Part shown: in pieces, positions 29,090 to 37,594 of the stretch | Position numbering within the stretch: position 1 is the first letter of the stretch | How the letters are laid out: each line of letters opens with the position of its first letter | Assembly: GCA_021776785.1 (NCBI GenBank) | Contig: JAJFFF010000033.1 | Span: 1-64,000 of the forward strand | Direction: 5' to 3' | DNA from: Planctomycetota bacterium | Lineage (GTDB): Bacteria; Planctomycetota; PLA2 | Length of the DNA: 64,000 bases | Position numbers and translations under genes: made by a program | Notes under the pieces: model-generated | The model's database searches: none | Seen by the model: the letters and a program-made list of their open reading frames with translations, nothing else | What the model was told of the DNA's origin: nothing

Positions 29090-29593
29090 CTAGCGCGCCG
29101 ATCGCCCGAGCCAGCAGTCGAACGTTCCGAGATCTTTGTTCCCGGCCTGCTTTGCGTACAGGAACAACTGCATGCGGTACGCGACGTACGTGCCGTACAC
29201 CGTGCGCATGATCACTTCGGACTGCGCCATCTCCTCTTGCCACGGCGCCTGGATCATTTTGGTGGACGCCGCATCGAAGTCGATCTCCGCCATCCATTCC
29301 GACACGCGCCCGAGTTGGTTGTCCATCGCGTGCGCGAACGTATCGAGGGTCACCTCCTTGCTCTTCTCGCTCATCGCGGTCGCATGCTCGAATCCGCCCT
29401 TCACCAGGTACACGGCCAAGATCTCGGCCATGGACGTCATGTACTGCAAGAGCTCTAGCGTCGATCGCTGGTCCGGCGTCGGTCGCCAATCCGCCCCGCC
29501 GTCCGGCAACGACGCCGCCAGATGTTGGATGACATTCGTTTCGTGCCGGCACAAGCTGATCAGTTGTTGTTTGGTAATCATGAGGCCGGCCAT
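29090..29593 (-). CDS. DinB-like protein
   Basis: The start is placed at ATG 29593 (MAGLMITKQQL; ATG 29581 is the alternative), giving 167 residues, the usual DinB/YfiT four-helix-bundle size. Supporting features are HETNVIQHLAASLP near the N-terminus, the WRPTPDQRSTLELLQYM segment typical of DinB-like proteins, and helices rich in Met. The full three-His metal triad of the family is not clearly present, so it may not bind metal. It is divergent from the PNGase F-like gene, sharing about 80 bases of upstream sequence. Confidence 0.7.
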   Translation of the reverse strand: MAGLMITKQQLISLCRHETNVIQHLAASLPDGGADWRPTPDQRSTLELLQYMTSMAEILAVYLVKGGFEHATAMSEKSKEVTLDTFAHAMDNQLGRVSEWMAEIDFDAASTKMIQAPWQEEMAQSEVIMRTVYGTYVAYRMQLFLYAKQAGNKDLGTFDCWLGRSAR

Positions 29594-29670
29594 TGTAGAG
29601 AATCGCGCAGAAACACACCCTACCGGCAGTCCTATCCAACCTGGATTCGTACGGCGTACAATCGGCGGCC

Positions 29671-31527
29671 ATGCTGCGCCCTTCGCTCGTATTTCTGGCC
29701 GCGATTTCTCTTCTTCTTGCGACACCGCCCCCCGCTTTCGCAGGCGACGGCGTTCGGCTATCGCAGTTCGGCGCCGGGGACGGCCCCTCGGTTGCCGAGG
29801 GCGTGTATCGGGTCTTGGATGCGGCGGGCACCAAGTCGCAATCGAACGCCATTGCGTTTCCCGCGCTCGACGGCGACGTCCACCTTAAACACAGTGTCCG
29901 TTGCAAGCTGCGCGTGAACTCCGGTGGCGATGGCGGCGCGTTTGCGTTTCTCAACACGAGTGAGTACGGCGCCGACGGCCCCGCGCCATTCGTGAAGAGC
30001 TGGGTCGAGCCCAACCTTAAACAATCGCTCGCCATCGCCATCGACGTTCACAACCCAAAAAACGAAGAGATGTTTGGTCCGTGGGGCAACTACCGCGGAA
30101 TGCCCGAACGCGAAGTTTCAGTTCACTGGGACGGGCGCGAGATCGTCAAACGCGTGGCTGCCGAAGAGTTCCGCGATCAATGGACGGACTGCGAAATCCG
30201 CTGGACGTTTGTCGCGGGTGGCGCGTTGGTTACGGTTCGGCTCGCGGGGGCCGCTGTCTTCGATGAGCACTTCGTCCCCGGGGTTCAGGCGTACGCCGGG
30301 CGTCTCGCCGTGGGCGCGGGGACGCGCGCCGATGCGACGACCGCGTTCGACTTCAAAGATCTTAAAGTCGAGCGCTCGCTCAAACGTCCCGCGCCGCGGG
30401 CCCCGAGTCACTTCGAAGTGTTTAACCACGTGTTGACCAACAACAAAAAAACCGCGTACGAAGCGTCGGTCACGCTGCCGCCGCGCAACTGGGAGTTCGG
30501 CCGCGTGATCATGACGATCGAGATCCATGACGCTGGCCCCAACTGGGACGAGTGGGATCGCAACGGCGAAGTGTCTCTCATCACGGAAGACGGGAAAAAG
30601 CTAGGGATCGTGCCCTTCATCACGTCGTATCGCACGACCTGTTTTTGGCAAGTGGACGTCACGCATTTTCGTCCGTGGCTGGCGGGCAAGACGAAGTTCG
30701 AGATTCGCGCCGGAACGACGTTTTACAAGAACCGCGGCTACATGATGAGCATGGCGCTCGACTTCCACCACGGACACATGCGGCAAGAACCGTATCGCAT
30801 CGAACCGCTTTGGCTGGGCACGGCGCGTTACAAGACCGCGGAGAATCATTTCCAGGACTTCTTCACGCCGCGCGAGATCGCGATCGATGCCTCGATGAAG
30901 CGCGCGCGCCTGTTCACGACGACGACCGGCCACTCGCAGATCGGCGAGTTCACGCCGTCCAAGCGCGCGATCGTGTGCAACGAAACGCGGTTTACGAACA
31001 CGCTGTGGCGCGACGACTGCTATCTCAACCCCAACCGACCGCAGTTCGGCACGTGGAAGTTTTCGCGCGCCGGCTGGGCGCCGGGCGATGTGGTGCGGCC
31101 ATGGATCCTCGATGTCACAAAGGCGCTCGAAGGCGCGCAGTTGGCCGCGGTGACGTATGAGACGCAGCCTTATGACTTCACCGGAGCACCGAAGCCGCCC
31201 GCGCAAAAAGAGATCAACAAGGCAAGTCACGTCGTGCGCTCGTACTTGGTGTTTTATCGCGAGCCCGAGGGCCTTATGGCGCCGCCCGCGCTGCTCATCA
31301 CCGGAGTCGCGCGCGGGAGTGCTGCGCGTAAGGCGGGCCTTTTGCGCGGTGACTACTTGGCGTCGTACGACGGCAAGCCGCTCAACAATCTCGCGGACCT
31401 ACGCGCCGCGATTCAGGGCGCGGCCAAGGCGGGCAAGAACGTAGCGATTGTCGCCTACCGCGGCGCAAGAAAGATCGAAGTGGAGCTCGCGCCCGGCCGC
31501 ATGGGCGTAAACCTCTCGGTTCAATGA
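29671..31527 (+). CDS. Secreted PNGase F-like amidase with C-terminal PDZ domain
   Basis: The 618 residues begin with a signal peptide (cleavage about AFA-GD, residue 24). Residues about 30-235 form a concanavalin-like beta domain. Residues about 245-530 resemble both domains of peptide-N-glycosidase F: DEWDR at 293-297 matches the motif around the catalytic Asp of the family, GHSQIGEF at 420-427 supplies a candidate catalytic Glu, and C450 with QFGTW...RAGWAPG is the typical C-terminal-domain signature. A PDZ domain follows at about 540-605 (GVARGSAARKAGLLRGD). Expected role: cleavage of N-linked glycans or a related amide in the periplasm or outside. It overlaps the convergent ECF-fusion gene by 7 bases. 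Confidence 0.8.
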   Translation: MLRPSLVFLAAISLLLATPPPAFAGDGVRLSQFGAGDGPSVAEGVYRVLDAAGTKSQSNAIAFPALDGDVHLKHSVRCKLRVNSGGDGGAFAFLNTSEYGADGPAPFVKSWVEPNLKQSLAIAIDVHNPKNEEMFGPWGNYRGMPEREVSVHWDGREIVKRVAAEEFRDQWTDCEIRWTFVAGGALVTVRLAGAAVFDEHFVPGVQAYAGRLAVGAGTRADATTAFDFKDLKVERSLKRPAPRAPSHFEVFNHVLTNNKKTAYEASVTLPPRNWEFGRVIMTIEIHDAGPNWDEWDRNGEVSLITEDGKKLGIVPFITSYRTTCFWQVDVTHFRPWLAGKTKFEIRAGTTFYKNRGYMMSMALDFHHGHMRQEPYRIEPLWLGTARYKTAENHFQDFFTPREIAIDASMKRARLFTTTTGHSQIGEFTPSKRAIVCNETRFTNTLWRDDCYLNPNRPQFGTWKFSRAGWAPGDVVRPWILDVTKALEGAQLAAVTYETQPYDFTGAPKPPAQKEINKASHVVRSYLVFYREPEGLMAPPALLITGVARGSAARKAGLLRGDYLASYDGKPLNNLADLRAAIQGAAKAGKNVAIVAYRGARKIEVELAPGRMGVNLSVQ

Positions 31528-33650
31528 TCTTCGCTTAGTTCGATCGTGCGTTGCCGGCGGTCGCGAATGACGTACGTCCAGATCCGAAGACCACGTTGGC
31601 TCGATGACGAAAAAGACAGCGTTGCTGGCGCATCGGAATGAGCAGGAATACCGATTCGAAAACGACCACTTGCTGGAATGCGAATCGGGTTACCGCCTCC
31701 GAGCGCACTGACGTGCGCGACCGGAAGAGGTTCCCCTCTGAAAAGGACGCGTGCTTCAAATGCCTCCAGCGTTGGCAGCACGATATCTAAACGCGTCGCA
31801 TCGACCGGAGCGTAGACACGCCGCGGCAACACCGACGCAGCGTCGGCGGGAGTAAGCTCGACCTCGAATCCTCGCCTCGCCACGCCAATGAGCTGAAGCT
31901 GTCCCTTCGCGTTCGTCTTTCCTTCGTGGAGACCGAGCCACGCGGACACGATCGAGGCACGGACTTTCGTCTTAGGAAGAGGGCGCCCGGCTTCGTCGCG
32001 GACATCGATAAGCAACATTTTGTCAAGCGGCGCTTTTTCGGTCCGCAAGACCACGCCTTCCGCTCCGACTTTGACATTGGCGACACGCCCAACGAACGGC
32101 GCCATGTCGTGGATAAACGTCATTCCGTTCTTCTCAAAGTGATAGCCCGCGAATGCGAGGTCCACAGGGTCCAAGCCGCCCGGCACAAGAATCGAAAACG
32201 TTCCGTCTTTTTTCGCCAGGTCGGTCTGCAAGAACTTGCCGTTGCGCTCCACGCGAATCATTGCGAGCGGTAGTGCTTTGCCGTCGGGATTCAGGACTCT
32301 TCCTCGAATCCGGCCCGGCGTACGCACTTCGACAAGCGTGGCACGCGGCGCGACTCTTCCGTGGTCAAGCCGGAACAAATCGCTGCCCGCCCGATGCCCG
32401 GCAACCGTCCAGACGTCGCCTCGAACAGGAAGCGTGGCACGACCTTCCACATCGGTTGGACCATGCATGAAGCCGCCATCGTGCTGAACATGAATTTCGC
32501 ACCCGGCGACTGCGGCTCCATCTGCGTCCGTTACGCGCACGATGAGTTCACGTTTCGGTGGCCCTCGAAGGCGAATGACCTTGATTGGTTCATCGTCGAA
32601 AAATACTGCCTCCGAATACGAAGCGTAGATCAGAGTGCGCACATGGAGCGTCCATGTCACATGCCGCGCGAGACCTGAAAACTCCGCGAGACCATCGCGC
32701 TCCGTGACGACTTCTTGCTCGCTTGCGTCGGCACCCGTGCCCACTAGGTGCACACTGGCAAACGATACTTTCTTTCCGTCCTCGTCTTCAATGCGTACGC
32801 GCAGTTTCGCGAGAGTAGAGGTCGAACTCGCGGCTGCGGGCTTGTCTTCGGCCAAGTTTGATGGCACCTTCGACTTCGAGTTGACCTCGGCGCGAGCGGG
32901 TTCCGGGGCTTTGGCCCTCGTCTTCGGCTCGAAACCACTCCGCGCCGAGCGGTCGGGCGGCAAAACGCGCGCGGCACGCGTGACGACCCACCCGATACCC
33001 ACGAAAGCCAACACCAAGACTAGGGCAGCCCACTTCTTCATCGCCAACGCTCCCACACCGACGGCGGCCGTGGCCGCGAGCCCTCGATCGGCCACCCACC
33101 ACGGCAGCGCGAACAATGTCGCGCCCAACCGTGGGTGAAGCCTTCCTCGCAGGAGCTTGCGGCCGCGTTGCAACCGCGCTTTCAAGGTCGCATGCGGCAC
33201 GCCGATCAAGCGCGCCGTTTCGGCCGTTGAGATTCCTTCGAGATGATGGAGCACGATCGCGTCGCGATACTTCGCCGGCAGCTTCGCGATTTCTTCGCGA
33301 ACCAAATGCGCGCGCTCGGCCTCGGACGCGGTGGTTGCAGGGTCGCGCTCGCGGTCCTCCTGACCCAAGTGAGCCATCAACCCCGTCTGCCTGGCCTGTT
33401 GCGCCTTGCGCCGGTACGCGATGCGAATCACCGTCGTCAAAAGCCACGGCAGCACCGGTGCGTCCAGCGGGCGCGTTGCGCGCCGGAGCAGCGAGTGATA
33501 CGCTGCCTGCACCGAGTCGTCTGCATCCTGCGGCGCGCCGATCCGGCGCGCGACCGCCATCAACTTCGATCGCGTTCGCGCGACCACAGCGGTCATCGCT
33601 GCCGAGTCACCGTCGGCAACAAACCGAGCCACAAGCGTTTCGAGTTCCAT
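31521..33650 (-). CDS. ECF sigma factor fused to a membrane helix and extracytoplasmic beta domains
   Basis: The ATG at 33650 gives 709 residues. Region 2 is at about 5-85 (DADDSVQAAYHSLLRRA, PWLLTTVIRIAYRRK), region 4 at about 115-170 (LPAKYRDAIVLHHLEGISTAETARLIG). A membrane helix follows at about 206-224. Residues about 285-705 lie outside and contain repeated carboxypeptidase-regulatory-like modules (LRVRIEDEDGKKVSFASVHL, PGRIRGRVLNPDGKALPLAM, LLIDVRDEAGRPLPKTKV). Sensing and transcription initiation may therefore be in one chain, as in other planctomycete-type fused ECFs. The helix would need proteolysis, or the factor must act at the membrane; that is inference. Confidence 0.88.
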   Translation of the reverse strand: MELETLVARFVADGDSAAMTAVVARTRSKLMAVARRIGAPQDADDSVQAAYHSLLRRATRPLDAPVLPWLLTTVIRIAYRRKAQQARQTGLMAHLGQEDRERDPATTASEAERAHLVREEIAKLPAKYRDAIVLHHLEGISTAETARLIGVPHATLKARLQRGRKLLRGRLHPRLGATLFALPWWVADRGLAATAAVGVGALAMKKWAALVLVLAFVGIGWVVTRAARVLPPDRSARSGFEPKTRAKAPEPARAEVNSKSKVPSNLAEDKPAAASSTSTLAKLRVRIEDEDGKKVSFASVHLVGTGADASEQEVVTERDGLAEFSGLARHVTWTLHVRTLIYASYSEAVFFDDEPIKVIRLRGPPKRELIVRVTDADGAAVAGCEIHVQHDGGFMHGPTDVEGRATLPVRGDVWTVAGHRAGSDLFRLDHGRVAPRATLVEVRTPGRIRGRVLNPDGKALPLAMIRVERNGKFLQTDLAKKDGTFSILVPGGLDPVDLAFAGYHFEKNGMTFIHDMAPFVGRVANVKVGAEGVVLRTEKAPLDKMLLIDVRDEAGRPLPKTKVRASIVSAWLGLHEGKTNAKGQLQLIGVARRGFEVELTPADAASVLPRRVYAPVDATRLDIVLPTLEAFEARVLFRGEPLPVAHVSALGGGNPIRIPASGRFRIGIPAHSDAPATLSFSSSSQRGLRIWTYVIRDRRQRTIELSEDH

Positions 33651-33768
33651 CACGGGAGTAGTACCCGTGCGGGCGCTGTGGATGCGTTTTTCTCGAAGAA
33701 TTCGCAACGCAACGCTATTCCAGGTCCCGCGCCTTGTGCGTCACTGGCTCGCTGTGAACCCGTGCCGG

Positions 33769-34641
33769 TCAGCGAACTTCGGAACCGCTCAGGACGCCGT
33801 CGCCGTTCTTGTCGAGGCGGCGCAAGACGCTTTCGGCTCCTTTGAGCTCTTTTAGCGTGATGCGGCCGTTTTTGTCCTCGTCGTAGCGATCAAGCAATCC
33901 ACGCTTCGGTGCGCGCGTCGGTCCGTCCGCGAGAAACTTGTCGTCGCCCTTCTTCATTTCGCCGCCGCCCGGACCCAAGTTGATCTCTTTTTCGTCCACG
34001 ACACGATCCTTGTTGTGATCGTGCGCGCGGAAAAACGAAGGCGGCCCGGAGTACTCTCGCTTCGTGACCTTTTTGTCGCGATTGAGGTCATAGAGTTCGA
34101 AGAAATTGCCGCGGTTGGGGTTCTTGCGCGCCTCGGTCAAGATGTTGCGGATATAGCGACGCACCTCGCGGCGCGACAACGCGCCGTTGCGCGAAACATC
34201 GGCGACTTTGAACACTTCGTCGCCCGCCTGAAACTCCGCCTTCTGGATCTTTTGATCCTTGTTCTTGTCGAAGCGACGGAAGAAATCCGCAACACGTTCG
34301 TCCAGCGAACGCGGCTGCACGATGGCCGCCTGCGAAGCGCGTTTTTTTTCCAGTTCGCGTTTTTGCGCCGCGCGCTTCTTGTCCGCTTCGCGTTGCGCTT
34401 TCTTATCGGCCTCGGTTTCAGCCGGCGCAATCCCACCGTTTAAGTACGCCTTGATCTCGAGCAATGTGATCTTGCCGTCCTTGTCGTAGTCGGCTTTCTT
34501 AAAGATTGCGGGATCGGGCAACTCATCCGGCGTGAGCGCGCCATCCTTGTTCTTGTCGCGCGCCGCGAGAATGTCGTCGGCGGGGCCGGCGATCGCCGTG
34601 CCGGCGAGCGCGGCGATGATGAACCATGTGTTTCGCATCAC
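33769..34641 (-). CDS. Secreted eight-EF-hand calcium-binding protein
   Basis: The 290 residues start with a signal peptide (MMRNTWFIIAALAGTAIAG). Eight EF-hand loops can be read in sequence: DKNKDGALTPDE, DYDKDGKITLLE, DKNKDQKIQKAE, DVSRNGALSRRE, DLNRDKKVTKRE, DHNKDRVVDEKE, DEDKNGRITLKE and DKNGDGVLSGSE. A Lys/Arg/Glu-rich helical spacer separates the first pair from the rest. Most loops keep ligand positions 1, 3, 5 and 12. The start ATG overlaps the stop of the multihaem cytochrome gene (ATGA), indicating coupled translation and a shared periplasmic setting. Confidence 0.9.
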   Translation of the reverse strand: MMRNTWFIIAALAGTAIAGPADDILAARDKNKDGALTPDELPDPAIFKKADYDKDGKITLLEIKAYLNGGIAPAETEADKKAQREADKKRAAQKRELEKKRASQAAIVQPRSLDERVADFFRRFDKNKDQKIQKAEFQAGDEVFKVADVSRNGALSRREVRRYIRNILTEARKNPNRGNFFELYDLNRDKKVTKREYSGPPSFFRAHDHNKDRVVDEKEINLGPGGGEMKKGDDKFLADGPTRAPKRGLLDRYDEDKNGRITLKELKGAESVLRRLDKNGDGVLSGSEVR

Positions 34642-37532
34642 TTGAGCTCCACGCGCAGGATTCGTTCGATCTCCTTGCGCGTTAGGTAGCGCGAGCGCGG
34701 GTGGCTCACATCCTTGAGCGGCTTGTCATCTAATCCTACGAGACGATCGAGGGGAAAGCTCTCGATATCCACGCCGACGACGCGGCCGGTCCCTTCCACG
34801 ACGCCCGCCGCCGTCAAATTGCTTCGATCCGAGACATCGGTGATCTCGACGCTGTCGTTTGCGCGTCCCGCAACGATCGCAAACTGCTTGAGGAACGGCG
34901 GCTGGTACACGCGCGCAATCCGAACACCGCGCGGATCGGTCACGGTGCGACGTCGCCCGGTCAATCGAATCTGCTCCGGATCGGTCACGTCCATCTTGAA
35001 CAGATCGCCGTTCGAGCTCGCTTGCGATGTGGACACCACGTATAGATAGTCGCGCTCGGCCGAGACGATGTCGCCCCCCGCGCTTCCGATGTCGTAGTTT
35101 GACGCAAAAGCGAGCGCCGTCGCCTGAAACGCGCGGCCGTAGCCGATGCTGTTGGGAACGCGACGCGGTTTTTCAGGACGCGACACGTCCACGAGATACA
35201 GACCGCCTTCGGAATCGGCAACGTACGCGACGTTGCGTGCGCGCGTCCGGCGACGACCTTGCACATCGGGACGCGCCGGCGTGAAGTGCACGAGCACGTC
35301 GTTGGCGCCGTTCGGGCGTGAGTCGTTGCCGCCGTTCAGGTCAAACGTCGCCGTCAGCGCGGGCTTGTCCAGGCGCGACACGTCCACGATGCGGAGCCCC
35401 GCCGGTCCGTCCGCGACATACGCGTAGATGCCGTCGATGAAAACCGCGCGCGCTTCGGTCGTCGCCACTTTGGCCAGTAAGCGCGGCCGGCGCGGCTTCT
35501 TGATGTCGTAGATCAACAGGCCATCGCGACCTGCCGCCACAAACATGTGCCCTTCGCGGATGTGAACGCGGCGCGCATCACCCGCGTTGACCGAGCCCAC
35601 CCGTTTGGGGCGGACGGGCTTGGTCACGTCGACGATCTGGACGCTTCCGCCCTGGGAGGCGACGTAGGCCACTTCGGCACGACCGGTCAGCCGGTTGTTT
35701 AGGAGCGCGACGTGTCGCGGCAACGACGGCAGGTCGACGTTCGCGATGGCGACACTCTTGTCCGGACTCTTCACGTCGAATCCGCACACGACCAACCCCG
35801 CATCTCCCACGACCACGAACAGGTCGCGGAACAGGTGGAAGTTTTCCGAGCCGAGCCCGAGGACGCTGGGCGCCGCGTGGCACTCCACGCACCGGCGTGC
35901 GGCCGGACGCACAGTGTGAAGCTGGTGGTGAATCAGCGTCATCCCCGACAGGTTTTTGGCGGTGACCGGTAGCTCCTGTCGGAGATACGTTTCGCCGTTT
36001 TTGTCGTGGGCGCTCCCGGTCGTCGAAAAGCCCACCATGTACGGCGCGATCTTGCCGTGGCTGTCGAAGCCCAAGTAGTAATGGCGGAACGTGGCGAAGA
36101 TTTTTTCCTGCGTGGTCACGCGCCCCGTCGTGCGCTGCCCGGACAAGATGTCGAGCTGCGTAAACGCCTCGTTGCGATCGAAGTGAAAACCGAAAAAGTT
36201 CACGGACCAACCGCTGTGGCACGCGTAGCACGTCAATCGACCGTGCTTGACGGGATCCATCGCGGCTTTCGCACGCTTGTTGTGGTGCTCGTGGCGCGGG
36301 TTGAGAACATCCACGACTTGCTTGACCCGCCGTCGCTTACCGTCGATCTTGCCCGTGAGGTACGCGATCCCGTCTTGAATCTTGATGTGGTCGAGCCGAC
36401 CGCCATTCTTGGTCTTAAGCGTCGCTTTCGCGCTGAACGTACCGTGACAGGTTTCGCACCGGATCCCGACGGCGTCCTCCATGAATCCATAGATGTTGCC
36501 GTCGCCCATCACATCGGCGCCGGTGTGACAGTCGATGCACGCCATGCCGCGTTCGTAGTGCACGTCCGGCGGACAGATCGCCTCGTCGCGCAAGAAGAAC
36601 CGACCTTTCGACAACTTGTCGGTCGTCCCCGGCACGTCGGGCCCGCCGGGTACGCCGGGCGGCAGTTGGCCGAGACCGCGAAAGCTCATACCGATGTTGG
36701 CGTCGAGGGCGTGACAGGTGGTGCACGTTTCTGTCGGAATCTTCGACGTCATGCGGTGCGCGATCGCATGTCCGGGCTCGAGCTTGTCCACCGTCGGGTC
36801 GTTCGTGAGGGACAACCCGTCATGGGCGTACAGCACGTGACACGACGCGCAGCCCTCGCCGCGATACCAACCGTCTTGGCCCAGCCGTCCACGAAGACCC
36901 ACGCCGCGCGAGTACAGGTGACACTGCATACACGACTTGCGCGGCAGGTCGGAGAAGTGCTTGCCGATCCGGTCGTCGCCGTCGACGGACACGGCCGGGA
37001 TACCCGGCATACTCTTGTACGCGTTATCGGGCACCGTGCCGTCGGTGTCCTTCACCGGGAAAATCGAGAAGCGCTGCGCCTTGTCGCGCATGACGCCGTT
37101 TTCGTAGAGCCCGTCGGACAGGTGACCGGCGGTCGTTCCGTGCAGCGACTTTTCGAGGTTGCTGCACTCCGACTCATGGCACCGGCCGCACACCTCCGTC
37201 GACACGCGCAAGTCGGTCGGGTTGAGAAAACGGCGATACGCGAGGTCGTGGCGCAGGCCCACCGTGCGCTCGTCGTTGGCGACAGGTTGCCGTGCCGCAA
37301 CGTGCGCGGCCTCCATCGTGCGCGCATCGCCGTCGCCGCCGTGGCAATCGGTGCACGACAACGGATCCCACGGGTGCATCGTCTCGATGCCCTGATGGCA
37401 CGAGATACAACCGGGATTGGGCTTGCGCTCCGCCTTCTTGCGCGCGCTATCGGCCCCGGCGTCCTCGCGCACCACGGCGAGTGAAGCCGCCAGAAGAATC
37501 AGAACGGGAAGAAACGAACGAGAGCGCACCAC
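34638..37532 (-). CDS. Ten-haem c-type cytochrome with C-terminal LVIVD-repeat propeller
   Basis: The start is probably one of two adjacent GTG codons (37532/37529) following a G-rich stretch; a TTG at 37556 is possible. A signal peptide (RSRSFLPVLILLAASLAVV) is followed by ten CxxCH motifs between residues about 40 and 550: CISCH, CTDCH, CGRCH, CMQCH, CASCH, CTTCH, CIDCH, CETCH, CYACH and CVECH. The remainder (about 565-900) has LVIVD-type repeats (GSVQIVDVTKPVRPKRV, GLLIYDIKKPRRPRL, GLRIVDVSRLDKPAL), likely a beta propeller. It should be a periplasmic or surface electron carrier. The gene is coupled by ATGA overlap to the EF-hand gene. Confidence 0.92.
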   Translation of the reverse strand: MVRSRSFLPVLILLAASLAVVREDAGADSARKKAERKPNPGCISCHQGIETMHPWDPLSCTDCHGGDGDARTMEAAHVAARQPVANDERTVGLRHDLAYRRFLNPTDLRVSTEVCGRCHESECSNLEKSLHGTTAGHLSDGLYENGVMRDKAQRFSIFPVKDTDGTVPDNAYKSMPGIPAVSVDGDDRIGKHFSDLPRKSCMQCHLYSRGVGLRGRLGQDGWYRGEGCASCHVLYAHDGLSLTNDPTVDKLEPGHAIAHRMTSKIPTETCTTCHALDANIGMSFRGLGQLPPGVPGGPDVPGTTDKLSKGRFFLRDEAICPPDVHYERGMACIDCHTGADVMGDGNIYGFMEDAVGIRCETCHGTFSAKATLKTKNGGRLDHIKIQDGIAYLTGKIDGKRRRVKQVVDVLNPRHEHHNKRAKAAMDPVKHGRLTCYACHSGWSVNFFGFHFDRNEAFTQLDILSGQRTTGRVTTQEKIFATFRHYYLGFDSHGKIAPYMVGFSTTGSAHDKNGETYLRQELPVTAKNLSGMTLIHHQLHTVRPAARRCVECHAAPSVLGLGSENFHLFRDLFVVVGDAGLVVCGFDVKSPDKSVAIANVDLPSLPRHVALLNNRLTGRAEVAYVASQGGSVQIVDVTKPVRPKRVGSVNAGDARRVHIREGHMFVAAGRDGLLIYDIKKPRRPRLLAKVATTEARAVFIDGIYAYVADGPAGLRIVDVSRLDKPALTATFDLNGGNDSRPNGANDVLVHFTPARPDVQGRRRTRARNVAYVADSEGGLYLVDVSRPEKPRRVPNSIGYGRAFQATALAFASNYDIGSAGGDIVSAERDYLYVVSTSQASSNGDLFKMDVTDPEQIRLTGRRRTVTDPRGVRIARVYQPPFLKQFAIVAGRANDSVEITDVSDRSNLTAAGVVEGTGRVVGVDIESFPLDRLVGLDDKPLKDVSHPRSRYLTRKEIERILRVELK

Positions 37533-37594
37533 GCCCCCGATTCTAGTATCCCGCAACCGCGGCGCCGTCCGTTTGTTGGGAGAAGCGTGTCACG

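Noticed and set aside
36006-37484. Plus-strand ORF of 492 codons
   Set aside because: Antisense to ten conserved haem motifs of the cytochrome gene, and no domain is visible.
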